NCBI GenBank assembly: GCA_948146395.1
Contig: OX411543.1
Span: 24,794,526-24,858,525, forward strand
Reading direction: 5' to 3'
DNA: 64,000 nucleotides
DNA from: Fragum whitleyi
Lineage: Eukaryota > Mollusca > Bivalvia > Cardiida > Cardiidae
The first letter of the stretch is position 1. Every line of letters begins with the position of its first letter. This document shows, piece after piece, positions 46,401-61,400 of the stretch. The notes below the pieces were generated by a model. That model saw nothing but the letters and a program-made list of their open reading frames with translations. It was not told the origin of the DNA and searched no databases. A program made the translations under genes and the position numbers.

Positions 46401-49400
46401 AATTTGCAATTCTTTTTATAATATGACTTCAAATTTTGCAAGAAATCTGGGGGATATCCATAATTTTATCGCTTCAATTTAGTCCGCGAAACATACGACG
46501 CCGTCTGCCAAATGACGTCAGCAAATACATAATTACGTTATTTCCATAACAAAAATATAACGTTGCTATTCGATCTTCGCTCATTTGCATAGTTATTCAA
46601 CTAGTTTTAGGTCTATGAATTAAGAACGAAGTCATGAAACTTTATAGAATTATTGCCCATGACCCAAAGAAGCCCCATATTATCATTTTCTATCGATCTA
46701 TTAATATTATTATGATTATTATTTGTTTTCACATTTTTTTCTTAAAGTGTCAACAGCTTATAAGATATGGCTAACATTACCGGCATTTTGACATTTTGAA
46801 ATAAACCGATTGTACGGACCCATGTGCAATCTCATTTTAAAATGACTTATTCAGAGTTCAAATGCCTTCCTGCGACATGTTTATTATCTGGTCATTCACA
46901 TATTTATACACCATAAAAGGAAGATAAAGTTTGTATACAAAAATTGATATTGCCAACATCTAATGTACACTGTCATTTACTTTCAGCTTCTAAAACAGAA
47001 GTGAAATACCTTGATGGTGTACAAACAGTATTATGTATAGATATCTCAGAGAGCATGGCTGACACGTGGAAAGACGTGCAGACATTTGTCTATGATTATT
47101 TGGACGGTAAGTCCTTTAATACAAGAGCTCTGAAACAACCGTATGGTCAAAAGGTCTTTCAGTTAGATTTTATAAGACTGATTGAGCGAGGAAGTTCATC
47201 TTGTAAGATGACAATTGTAAGATAGAACATAACATAGAATGGTTCCAAGTGAATTTCGATGGACTAGTATCGAGAAATATCGAAGGATTACCACTTGGTC
47301 ATCTCACAGTCAAGCGCAAAAACAGTGGAATTAACGAAAGATTATACCATTCTTTAGTCCATTACACCTTATTCTACTTTATTTAACCAGCGTCCATTTT
47401 ACAAATGCGACATCATTTTGCCTAGTAAAATTATCCTCTCACAGTCGATACTGTTTGCAAATTATACCCCGCTTTGCACGTGCACATTTTCATACAAAGC
47501 GACATATAACTTTCAAACAGTTTATCATTTTGAACATAGGGCTGATTGTCATCAAGATTGTAAGATAGTTGAGAAAGAAAAGTGTTTCGAAACGCAAGAA
47601 TCACGTGTTGTTAGATCTTGCAACTACTCGGCATATAAATCAAAGTCTACCGTCTGGGGCTTTTTCTCTTATACATGTATATAATAAGCTTTAAAAAGAA
47701 GACACATTATAGAAAAAACGCGTAAAGAAGAATTTTGCATAGGTAATTATATATAGATTCTGCATATACACATGTATTTAGTTATTTAACTATCTGTCAC
47801 TATTTTTAGGCTTGGAAAAACTTGTAACAGAAGAACATTTCAACGAAGAAAATGTTGCCTTTGCAACGTTTGGTCATGAAACAAAAGTCCAGGTCAGATT
47901 GACTAAAGAATTACCCAAGATCAGAGCTGCATTTGGTTTGTAGCAAGTTCTTACTTTTATCTTATATCTTTACAAATATCCGAGTGATAGCAACTCATAC
48001 GAGGGTGAATCAAGCGTAGACTAGCGTCGCAGAAATTTTGATTTTGCTGTCTTTGAAAAGAAAACTACATTGTTATCAAATTGCGGCATTTTTCTTTTTG
48101 TCGTGTAAATTTTGATGAAATCCAACAAGATGGTCACCTGTAGCAACCATTCTAAAACATGTAGTCATTTGGTACCGGCGCACGGCAACGACCTCAATAT
48201 GACGTAACGGTATTGATAAATTCCGTCGAAAGTCAGCACTTTTCAAAATACTCAACTCAACAATAAACACAATTTCTGGATCGCCTATCCATTGGTTAAG
48301 TACTATTTTCATATTCATTTGATCCAAAATGATGTTTTTAAATGTGTATTGTGTCTTTAAGATATTGAACTAATGTTGATTTGTGACAATTACAGATCAA
48401 ACGTCGATGAGACGTTTTCCATTCTCCGAGTGTCATCCTGCAGAAACGCTCTCAATTCTTAAACAAACCCTTTAAACCATTTTTAAAGAAGGTATTTGCT
48501 TACATTTGAAGATATTTTAGCATGTTTTATCATTTTAACCTCTCTATTAGGTTTTTTCCACAGGTCCAGTAGAACTTTATTATTGTTCGGTTGTCTATGG
48601 CTGCGCCGGTGCCGTCATTTCGAAGTTCTAAAACTGACGCACGCCCGTAGCTAACTGAGTTTGAATTCGAAAATACCCAATGGATTATATTTAAATTTTG
48701 AATATCCTTACACATAACTCCAACACGTAAATAGGCGAAGTTTGCAAGTGTTTGGTCCTAATTGATGGGAAAATTACGAGCCGTAACACTAGGAAGCAAC
48801 GTTACAAAATGGGTTGCGCCGGTGGCGCCTACCCTGGTTTATCGAATGTTGGAATTTTTACGTCATAGTCATTGCAAACTCTTGTAAATACAGTATTATG
48901 TCAACATTAAATAGTTTTAGACGTGTACAAAATTTCATTTATTTCCGTCCGGAAATTCCAAAGTTATAGTAAAAGTCCACGTATTTTTTGATCCACCCTC
49001 GTATAATATTTTTTTTTATGATATCACATGGTTATTTTTAGAACAATGACACAATACGTTTTTTTTTAGAAACTTGTATTTCTGTTAGAAACATCGACAA
49101 AAACATGGCAAACAAAGGTTATAAGATAAATATTATTCGTACTTGTGATTGTGTGTTGTGTGAAAAAATATCTAACTCGGTTGTGGGAATTGATAACTGT
49201 CTCGGCAGAGCCTCCGTTAGTTTCTTTTTTCATACAAAACTCTAAGCACGTAGAGTACATGTAGATTTCTATTTTGTTCAAGAGTATTCGTCCTACAATT
49301 TCCCATCTCTACTCGACTTCTTATTACGAAGGTTGTGCGAGTTATCACCATACAAGGTACTAAAATATGAACGTCTCTAGCGGATCTACGGGGTTGACGA

Positions 49401-52400
49401 AAAGGATTTCCTACAACCCTAAACAATGCATATGTATAAATCAAAAGTACTCTATTATATAGCTCAAGGAATCGGTACTTACAATGTGGTAAATCGCTAT
49501 ATAGTCAGAAAATCGCTTTGTGTTCGTGTTCCATTGTTGTTCGTGTTACATCGCCATTGGACTTAGCTATACAGCCAATCTTGCTCAATTGACCACGTCT
49601 ATTAAGCAACCTTCTTTATTAAGCGACCATTTTCCAAATCCCCTTCTTCAATTGAAAAAAATATTAAAAAGAAAGTCTTAATATTTTTGAAAATGAATCT
49701 TATGTTTTTAAAACTCACCAGAATCACCTCAATGAGACGATTCTATTGATCTTTAACAGCATAGGATTATTGAGAATTTTGCGATAGTATGCATATTCAA
49801 TAAAAAAAAGTTTCTTATTTGTAAACAAAACGTGTATTAAGCGGCAATTTCTATACGGTTGGTCTCGTTAATAGTCGCCTAAAACAAGTTTAACTGTATT
49901 CTAAAACGTTTTGTTCCTATTCTAGACCAGATAACATTAGGAGGACCGTCGCCAATGTTTGGAGGTATATTGATGGCGGTAGCAGCTGCACAGTCTTGTT
50001 CTAGTAAGTGTTTCTTTTTTTAATCCTATACAGTCAAACTTGTATTGAGCGACCACTGCATGGCCAGCCAAAAACGGTCGTACAAGAAAATAGCCGCTTA
50101 ATACACGTTTTAATTACAAATAAAACATACGGGTTTTTTTTATTGAATATGCATATAACTGCCAGATTCTCAAAATCCCATGTTGTTTTAACTCAATAGA
50201 ATCGTCTCATTAAGACGATTCTTGTGCGTTTTAACAACACAGGGTTCATTTTCAATAATTTTTCGAACAACAATATCTTCTCTTCAGGAAATTCTTATTA
50301 AAAGAAGGGAATTTTTAAACCGGTCGCTTAATAAAAAAATAGTCGCTTAAAAGACGTGGTCGCTCGAGCAAGATTGACTGTAAATAATAACAATCTAGAA
50401 GGCATCGAGAATGGACACACGGAAAATTAATAAGAATCTTGATTTGACCCAGAGCTGCCTCTGTGACAAAGCTCCTCCTTTTATTTTCATTTTTCTTCAA
50501 TTTAAATCTATGTACATGTTTCTTGAATGTAAATAGCAATCTAATACATAGCTATAATATTGATATTTAGTAGTAATTATGCCCCCTTCAACAGAGAGAG
50601 GGTCTAAATATTGCTTTGCTCTTGCCGATCGGTCCGTCGATCCGTCCGTAGATATCTATCGCCATTTTCAATTTCGCTTAGCAACAATCACAACTCAATT
50701 CAAATGAGATGATGCATGGCAGAATTCCATATTTAGTTACTATTATGTAGAAGCAACTTCAATTTTTGACTTACACAAAAAATGACCGTAAGATGTTTAG
50801 TTAATTAGTAAAACAGGCCCGGGGTCCGTTTTACTAAACTTCTTCCGAACAATTAAACGTAAGTCAAAATCTCAAATCGTACCTGATGTTTTCATTAATT
50901 GTTACAGATATTCCTTATTTAGTTACTATTGTAGAAGCAAAAATGATCGTTAAGATGTTGAGTAAAACGGGCCCCCGCTTACCATTAAATCTTTGTTAGA
51001 AAATTGGGCTTCAGGGCTCGTGTTTTACACTTAAACCAGGGTTTTGACTCCAAAAATTCCCATTTTGACTCGCAAAAATATCCTGCAGGGGGTCATCTTG
51101 ACCCACTGAATTTCCAGTGGTGCAACATATGCAATACAAAATATTAAATAGAGTAATTGTTTTCTTCCCACTATTGCAAAATATCTATATAAATGAAACA
51201 ACATAAACAATAAAGTGTACACTATATTGTTTATGTTGTTTCATTTATATAGATAACTTCAAGGACTGATAAATTCTCATGTTTTTCTCTTTTTGACCCC
51301 TACAAAACAAGTTTTAACCTCCAGAATTTAATGGTCAAGGGGTCAATGCCCCACGCATTTATAAAGCTAGCACATGCCCTGGGCTTTTGCGTTTCATTGA
51401 CACGTAGCAAGCAACACCTTTGCCAAGGGGAGATAAGAAAAATATGAAATGAATCTTATACCTTAACTTATCTAATCTAGGTACATGTCACGTAAATGGA
51501 GCGGAGATTCACAAACGAGTTGTGCTCATTACTGATGGGTATTTCACCGAGGCTGAAGTTATTCAAGGACCTGACGAGCCCAACACATACAAACAGGATG
51601 AGGTTTGTAGAATTTTACACAATTCACGTGATTATAAAACTTTATCCAAGCTCAAATGAGATTTTTCTCAAAATTCCACTTGACATTAAAGCTTTGACTT
51701 TATTGTAAAACAAATGTACTATATTAATTTTGAGAACATAGATATAGATATCAATAAGTTTTTATAAATAATACCTTATCAACATTATCTTTTATGTTCA
51801 TGCATTTATTCAAATGATACGTTTAAGAAAATTCTCGGACTCATTTAGCAAAATGTCTCAAAAACGTCGTCCTTCGGCTATCAAAATAATAATTGAATAA
51901 AGCTGTAAATACGCCACTTGGATTATATGCATACCCGATATGCCGGCTCGTTCAAAATACGTAATTCTGGATATATGATTAACAACTATTAATCACCTAA
52001 GTGTATATTCATTGATGCATGTATGTGACGGAGAAACTGAAGAGATATTTTAAACACTACAAAAAAGTATATATTTTTTATGCCCCCGTATCGAGAGATC
52101 GGGGGCATATTGTTTACTCATGTCCGTCTGTCTGTCCGTCCGTCCGCCTGTCCGTCCGTCTGTCTAAAAACTTAACCCGAAAACGTAGCATTTGCATTTT
52201 CTCCAAAAGTATTTGACATACAAAGCTGTACACCAAATGCAAGGTCATGTGACAAGGTCAAGGTCATGTGACAAGGTCAAGGTCATCTGTCAAGGTCAAA
52301 CTTCAAAAGAAATGCTGTTCCGGGGTCATTCATGTTTCACAAACACATCTTGTCTATTTTGCGTTTTCTTCACATCATTTTTAGTCTTATTTCCTGCTTA

Positions 52401-55400
52401 ATTCTTCCTGAGTTCTATCACCAGGGATTGTGTTTGATCCTCAAATCAGGATTTGAAAATAAAAAAAAGATTTGACTATGTATATTTACCTATGATTTTC
52501 TGTCTGGAATGAAATTTTACCTTTTCAATACCTTAATATTTCAAAACTGTTTCTTCATACTTCTGCAAATTTTAAATGTGACCCGTCACGTGAAAAAGGG
52601 ACCATCTGGGAAGTGCGAAACAACTCGACCCTGGTCAGACTGCGCGATTGCGCAGACTGGCCAGGGTCGAAACTTTTCAAAAATAACAAATTTTCTGAGA
52701 CTGATTATTCTAACTCCTATGTAATCTTTTCCGCAATATGCCTTTTGGTGGACCCATGCTGGATCTTATTATTTTTCCAATATTTTGTTTTACGGAGTTG
52801 CCAGGTGGACTCTTTTCGCGTGACTGGTCACTAATGAATAAAATAATTCTCTTCATCATACCCTTTAAAGAGATTCATATGAAATATGAATCTCTTAAAA
52901 AGATACGAAGCTGGTTTTTAACCAAATTTCCCTCGTCTTTGATTCTAGACATTTGCCCATATTGCCGGTATACTTGAACGGTTCCCACAATCAGGCAAGG
53001 AGCTGATTTGTGTCCCCGTTGGAAACGCTAATGTGGTAAGTTCGCAATCATGGATAAAGCGCTAGACCAACCCCTCGGTCTCCTGGTCCATCATATCATA
53101 ACCTACAAATATTTAGAAATAGGCACGAAACAAACAGCAATTTATATATTAGGGTGACTTAATCGTCATAATTCACGCGAAACTTGGCACATATGTGCAC
53201 TAAAAAACATTCTATGTAATCAAGAAGGATAACCCTAGATTTTTTTTTACTAATTATGCCCCTTTTCGACCTTTTTACCCACTATTAAGCACCCAACATC
53301 TGAGCGTAGGCAACCGTAAGCGGTGCTCTTTTTCAGGGCTTAGAATTTCGAGACATTTTGAAAATCAAAGAAATTTACCCTTAAGTTCGGGATGGAAACG
53401 TTAGCAAACCGTTTTCAAAATGATAACTCGCTTTGCATGTATGCACGTGCAAAGCGGGGTATCATCTGAAAACGTTCTCAAAACGTTTTAACATCCTGTA
53501 TGCAGGGCAGGAAAAAGTGGTTCTGGTTCAGTTCGTGAATTTACAAATTGGTTTTAATAGACTGTCAGAAAACAAGAAACGAGCCTGTGCGTGACATTTC
53601 AAACAATTTTATGTGTGCCTGATGGACATACATTGTGCAGCCTGGACAATCACTAAAAGCAATAAGAATATTTTCTTACCGACTGAAGAGGGGTTCACAC
53701 TTTACTTTTCTACACACTGCATTGTAAAGACTCTGGTCAAACTGTGCGGCTGCACAGGCTGGACTGGGGTTTTGCCTTGCGCACATGTGAAATTGTTGAA
53801 ATGTCACGCACAGGCTAAAATGTTATCAGGTTGGTGATATCAATTCCAAACAGACTTCGAGGCATATTAAGTTCATTTGCTGTGATAGTCAAATTCAATC
53901 TAAAAACATCATGGAATTGGCAAGATTAATTATTTTCGAAAATTTAAAATAGAATGCGTCCGATTGGTGAGAATTAAGTGATATTCAAGGAAGGTATTAT
54001 AAATCGATACATTTGACGAATTTAACGATATATTTAACCCCCCTTTGTTTGAATAGACGGCCTTTTCGGTTTCTATGTCTTCAAGATCCAACCAGACGCT
54101 TCAAATCAACACAAGACAATAAAATAGGATAATAATTTAATCCAAAGTGATATCGACTTTTGTTTGTTTTAAACCATTTCGAAGCGTTTTGGGGAAACAA
54201 TCGGAGCGTATTTGAGTGATTGGAATGAGTGGTCATTTTTCAAATCTGTTTTTGCATTTGTTCAGATTCTTATATATATGACACGCACATTTTGGGGTCC
54301 TTATTGTAAGGAAAGGCATTAGTACCAGTTATAAGAAGCAAATGCATTGAAAAGAGCGCTGATCGAGCGATTTATAATGATTTTGATCGAGTGGAATATC
54401 AATTTCACGATGTTACAAACTGTATCATAATATTGCAAAATCGTAGCTCGAGGCAGAAAAATGCCCCATAGTTTCCGGAACCATGCTCTGTTTCAGGATA
54501 TTTTGGACCAGCTTCAGGGAATTGCTTGTGGGAAACGGTTCTCGTATACAGAAGGAGCGAAACTAGCCCGACGATTCTATCTCACGGTAATTATCTGGGC
54601 ATATTCTAAAAGGAATTAAAAGAAATGATAGTTACATGTACATATTATATGGGCCGATGCGTGTCATTTCCAATAATTTCACATGTGGGCTTAAGCAAAA
54701 GTTCTTGTCGGTCTGTGCATCCGCACAATCTGTCAAGTGTCTTCGCTATACGCTTTTATAGAAAGATAAATTCTCGACCCTTCTACGTATTGTACTGTGT
54801 GTTTGTCTTGGCTGCAAATCGTACATAATGCATGAAATTGAAGGAAATGGTATGCACATACCCATTTCATTCGGAACACCACTCGGCCAATCTCACGATC
54901 AACCTCGGGTGTACATAGACGGACTATTTTCAAAAATTACGGGAAACCCTTGGAAAAACTCGATGACGTTAGTTAAAATGGCGTCAGCCCCTCGAAACAT
55001 TGAGTAAAAACATTCGACGTCGCCAACGCTACTCGTTCAAGTCACTGACATGAAACCATCGTTTCCTTATAAATAAATATCTTTAGATTCTTAAATAACG
55101 GCTGAAAAAATCTTAATTTTTCAGAATGATTCGTCATTCTCAAAAATAAAGATTTTTCAGCCGTTATTTACTGTAAAAGATATAAATATACAGTGCTCGT
55201 TTTTCACACACTATTTCCGCCTAACAAAATGCACGATTTTGTTACATACCCATCCGCCTAACATACATCCGAGGTCTGTTGCAGTTTACGAAAACGGCCG
55301 AGACTCATTTATATGGAATCACAAATAGCACCACATGCGGAAAATTTCGGAGAGTGACGTCGATGGCTTCACGGCTTTACAAGCATAGATAAACAATATA

Positions 55401-58400
55401 ATGCAATTAACATTTTTTTTACATCCGGCTTTGTTATAATGAACGTTAGCAACGTATCACTTTTTCTAACACAGTGAATTGAATTGAAACGGATGTTGAG
55501 AAAGACAGTAATCTTGATGTACAGGTACAATAGACTGTCAAAATTTGTTTTGATAAAAAATACACGAAACAATGCGATGAATATAATTATTTTTCATTTT
55601 CTAGAGATATTCTAAAATTATCTTCTTTTATGTACTGTTTCACGTAGTGGACCCCTAATATTTCCGCAATGTTTCAGAAGTAATGAATTTAAACAGTGTT
55701 AACAGAGGTTACCTAATTATTGCATTTGGAGGCCCTGGTGAACATCGTAAAAGATCATTAGTTCCGAAATGTTGCGGCACTTTTACGGGTCAACTTCCTT
55801 AAGTTCCAATCTATATAGAATATTCAGTAAAGGCATTTTTCCTTTTTCAGAAAAGAGCTCCGATAGGATTAGCCTATGGTGGATTACCCGGAATAGGCCT
55901 CGACTTTGGTAGACTGTTAAGGCCGCGGTTTAGGCGGCCTGCCTGGATTATCGGGCATGGAGGGGCTCGGAAATATAGAAGGACTGACTGGGGGTTCGCA
56001 GGTATTTATGGCAACCTCGAGATGAGCATATTTGTGACTCGTATAAAGTATTGTCGACATGGACTGATTGTTACCATATACGTGTATTTAGAAACTGGAG
56101 CTTTCTATTAAGCATTCAGCGAAGTCTTTTATATGCAGTTTGTTTGGATGTGCTTACAATCTGAGTCTTAACTAGGTACCAATGCTTATTTTTGAAATGT
56201 CAAACAATGCTCGAATACACAATAGTGTCTCTGGCGTTATAAGTTTCGCGGAATAACATGAATAGATAAATATGTAATTTTCTCGGTTCATCACTGAAAT
56301 TCGGGTAATATTATAAAAAGAATGTCAAATTTGTGCTAATCAATTGCCGAATTTTTTAACGCGTCAACAATAAAAAGAGAAAAACCCGGCGCAGCCTCGT
56401 TTTTATCTGTTTATGGATGACTCTTAGATAAAATGGCAGTGGTTAGAGCTGGGACGAGTATGAAATTTGTACCTGGGTGCCCGAGATCGCGTTAACCGCG
56501 AACTACAGTTAGTTACATCGTGAATTTGACATTCGCCTCAATCCAAACCATTCTAAATCGCTCACTCAGCGCTCCATTCATTCATTCCAAACACTCACCT
56601 AGACCATTCAAAAACGCTCAAACCCATTGAAAAATATAGAATCAACAACGTCATTCAAAATAAATTTGAAAAGAGAAAAATCGCGATTTCACTGTTATAA
56701 TACAAATTGTTAGTGTCTAATAGGTTCTTGAAGAAATAGGAAGCTATCTATATGACTTGTATGTATATTTTATAAAAAGGGGGTAATCAATATCGCTAAT
56801 TTTGTTCACCATGAACAAAGTTTGCGATATTGGATTACCCCCCATCAACTTCACTCAAAACTCGCTCCACACACTCATTGATTTTCATTCCTAAATCATT
56901 CCAAAATCGTTCATTTTGTCAATTTCTCGATGTCGTTGACTGTACTTTACAACCGATAACTGTCTTTATATGTATTTTATCAACTAAAGGCGGATCCGGA
57001 ATTTCTGTACAGTAGTTTCGAACTAGGGACATAAAGGTGATGCGAGTCTGTGACTCACACATAGGTAGTCTAGGGGCCGCTTTTAGCTCACCTGAGCACT
57101 AAGTGCTCAAGGTATGCTATTGTGATCGTCCAATGTCCGTCTCCCGTCGTCAATCGTCCGTCGTGCGTGGTGCGTCGTTAGTCGTGCGTCGTTCACATTT
57201 TCTTAAACATCTTCTCCTCCTTAACTGGTGGGTCAATTGGCAGGGACGTTCCTGGGGTCAAGATCTACCAAAGTTGTTCAAATAAATGAAATCCACCCTT
57301 AATTCTACCTTTACCCTTAACAAAAAGGGTAAAAATATGAAAATCTTCGAAAATATTCTTCTCTGAAACCAGAAGGCAAACAGCCTTCATATTTAGTATG
57401 TAGCATCATATAGTAGTCCTCTACCAAGTTTGTTCATATCAAGACCCTTGGGTCATATTTGGGCACCACCCATATAACATAAAATAAAAGAGTGAAAATT
57501 TTCAAAAATCTTCTTCTCTGAAACAAGAAGACAGACAACTTTTATGTTTGGTATGTATCATTATCTAGTGAGCCTCGACCAAGTTTGTGAATATTAAGAC
57601 CCTGGGATTATCTTCGGGCTCCATCTGGGCGCAACCCTTCTAGCTCACTTGAGCACACAGTGCTCAAGGTAAGCTATTGTGATCCCTCACTGTCCGTCGT
57701 CCGTCCGTCGTTCATCCGTCCGTCTGTCCGTCCGTCCCTTCGTCTGTCTGTCCGACAACAAAATCTTTAAACATCTCCTCCCTAACCATTGGGCCAATCA
57801 AGCTTAAATTTGGCAGGTTTGGGCGAAGCTCTTTAAATGGTGTTAAAAGAATTTAATTTTTCCAAAAACTCTGGTTGCCATGGTTACATAAAGGCCCAAA
57901 ATGGCCGAAAATCTTAGAAAAAAAATCTTCTTCTCATAAACCACAAGGCCAATCAACCTAAAACTTGGAAGGAATGTTCCTTGGATAAAGCTCTTCAAAA
58001 GTTAAAAGAATTTAATTTCATCAAAACCTCTGGTTTCCATGGTAACGGAAAAGCTGAAAAATGACTAAATATGCCTGAAAATATTAGAAAAAAATGCTTC
58101 TCCTCCTGCACCATAAGGCCAAACAAGCTGAAACTTGGCAGGGATGTTCCTTGGGTGAAGCTCTTTTAAAGTTGTTAAAAGAAATTAATTGTACCAAAAA
58201 CTCTTGTTACCATGGTAACGGAAATGGCCGAAAATGGCTGATAATATTAAAAAAAAATCTTCTCCTCCCAAACCACTAAGCCAATCAAGCTAAAACTTGG
58301 CAGGGATGTTCCTTGGGTGAAGTTCTTCTAAAGTTGTTAAAAGAATTTCAATTCTTCAAAAACTCTGGTTTCCATGGTAATCAAAAGTCTGATAAATGGC

Positions 58401-61400
58401 CTGGCCTAAATTGTCTAAAATCTTAGAAAAAATACTCCTCCTCCTAAACCATTAAGCCAATTAAACTGAAACTTGGCAGGGATGATCTATGGGTGAAGCT
58501 TTTCAAAAGTTGGTAAAAGAATTTCATTTCTTCAAAAACTCTTGTTTCCATGGTAGTCAAAAGTCTGGAAAATGGCCTAAAATGTCGAAAATCTAAGAAA
58601 ATTCTTCTCCTCCTGAACCATCAAGCCAATTAAGCTGAAACTTGGCAGGGATGATCTATGGGTGAAGCTTTACAAAAATTGTTAAAAAGATTTCATTTCT
58701 TCAAAAAGTCTTGTTTCTATGGTAATGGAAAGCCTGAAAATGGCCTAAATTACCAAAAATCTTAGAACAAATTCTTTTCCTTCTTAACCATAAGGCCAAT
58801 CAATTTTAAACTTAGCAAGGATATTTTAACGTATAGCTCTACTAAAGTTGTTAAAAGAATTTGCCATGGTAGGAGAAAATTTGAAAATTTGCGAAAATAA
58901 AAAAAAAAATCAAATTGCAGTAGGACGAAATTAAACCATCCTCAATGTACATCAAAAAAAATCTGGTATTCATAACATGGTTGGCAAGTTATGAGTTGAC
59001 TTACTCAGGTGAGCGATACAGGACCATCATGGTCCTCTTGTTACGTAGCAGCACAGAGCGAAAGTCTTCAAAAATGTTCTTCCCTTAAACAAGAAGGTAG
59101 CATAATCTACTTGACCTCTACCAAGTTTTATCATATCAAGACCCTGGGGTCATAGTTTGGTTCTACCCGGGAACAACCAATTTTACATAGATTCAAAGAA
59201 GGAAAATCTGTAAAAATATTCTCTGGATCAGAAAACAGACAGCTTTCACATTTTGTATGTAGCATCATCTAGTAGACCTCTATCAAGTTTGTTCATATCA
59301 AGACCCTTAGATCATAATTGGGCTCCGACGGGGAAACCCCTTTTTTTATAGAATCAAAGAGCAAAAAAAATCAAAAATCTTCTCTGAAACAAAAAGGAAG
59401 ACATCTTCCATATTTAGTTTGTTATATTATATGGTGGACTTCTACCAACGTTTTCGTGGGATGCCCCTGGGGTCATAGAAGGGCTCTGAATGAACCCATC
59501 ATATTTTACATAGACACAAAGGAGGAAACCTTAAAAACTTGGTCTCTGAAACAAGAAAGCAGGGACTTTTCATAATAGTCTCATTTGATTGTATTTCATG
59601 AAGTTTGTTCATTGCATGCCAATGTGTCAATGAAAGTAATAGTCTCATTTAAATGTATTTCATGAAGTTTGTTTATTGCATGCCTATATGTCAATGAAAG
59701 TCTGTGCCCAGGCATACCCTTTTTTTCTTTGCTGAACACATTAAAATGGTATTGATCTAATTTAGCAATTATCTTCTTGTTAACATCTGCCTATTTAATT
59801 GATGTGATGTCCTAGGGGTCAAAGAGACTCAGGTAAACAATCTAGGGCCTTCATTGTCCTCTTGTACTAAACTTTTATAAAAAAAAAAGAAGTTAGTCGT
59901 AGGTCAAAACTACGAATCGCACTTGGTGTTTTCGTTTATTCTTAGATTCTGTCTTGCAATGTCTCATTGGAATCGTCTTTGGAAGGCAATTCCAATGATA
60001 TAATGCTTTGCAGATTTCCATATTTATTTACTACTGTAGAAGCAACTTTATTCTTTGACTTACGCAAAAAATGATCGTAAGAAGTTTAATAAAACGGACT
60101 CTCAAAACAATATCATGTAAGTCCATTGGACTAACTGAAAAAAAAAAGTTTATAAATTCATTAGTACTTCACCTTTCGATGTTTACTTTTCAATCCTGTC
60201 TTAGTACACTGTTGTGTTTATTCATTTCTTTGTTAAACTGTTTGTAATTGCAGATACATGATACAACCGGTTTGTCTGAAGAAGATCAGGTAATTTCCCC
60301 TGTGTTAAAGATGAAAACACTCGCAAAACAATTGGAAAATGTTACCTGCTTTGCACGTGTGCTTACGTGTAAAGCGGGTGTCATTTTCAAGTATTTGCCA
60401 ACGTTTTTGCATTCTGAACACAAGTTTGGTTTATTGCTTCATACCCAGCTGTTTCCAGCTGTGTAGCCTCTTGTAGTATAGGATAATATAGGATACCTTT
60501 AAGTTCCCTATCGATTTCACTTATACCTTTAAGTTCCCTATCAATATCATTGACAGTGAATGTTTATATATTGAGAAGGGCAAAGCATATATCTAAATAG
60601 AAAACTAGAAACATTCTTTTAAAATTCACTTTTTAACATTTATTTGCCCATGTATTTTTATTATGTGAACTAAACTTTCTAAATGTTACAACTGCTTCTT
60701 ATCTGTATCTTTGAAATCTTTTATCGAAGTAAATACAGAAAATTCTATTTCTATCGAAGGAACACATTAAAGAAATTGTAGAAGATCACAAGACACTAAC
60801 GATGGAGTCTATTTCAAGAAAAGGGGCATCGAATAACGAAAAGAAATATGAAGAAAGCGACAGTGACATATTTCCTCAGATTGGATCACGTGTACGGAGA
60901 GGCCCGGATTGGAGCTGGAATAACCAAGACAGTGAGGGACCAGGGACTGTTATAGGTCACGATGAAGCCGGTATTCTATTTTTCATATGATATACTTTTA
61001 AAATGCCCGAATCCACTGCACTAACGGAAACATTGAGGATGTTAAATGTATTGAAATCTTTGAATCCATTGAAAAGACCATTTGCATCTTTTGTGTCATT
61101 TGTATGTATACCTTAGCATTTTAAATTTGTCTTCATTTTGCATTAATTATAAACATTTTAAAATTAAATTTCATTTCAAATTTTCTAAATTATTTTTTAT
61201 TCCTAATGTACTGACCAACATCTGGTATTGAATTAACATGTTTATTATAGTAAGCTAGAAATATTATTCCTCCTTTCTGTGTCACAATTTCTGTATTCAC
61301 GACAAGCAACTTTACTTGTAAAGCGCAAGTTGAATAGGTCAGTACTTATCAAAACTCCGGCAGATATTTTATTTGGACGGATCTGAATTATTTCAAGGAC

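Noticed and set aside
47418..47684. Cys-containing 88-codon ORF in VWA intron 5
   Set aside because: No acceptor or donor in phase with neighbouring exons; includes part of a palindromic repeat ('gctttgcacgtgc'). Probably chance.
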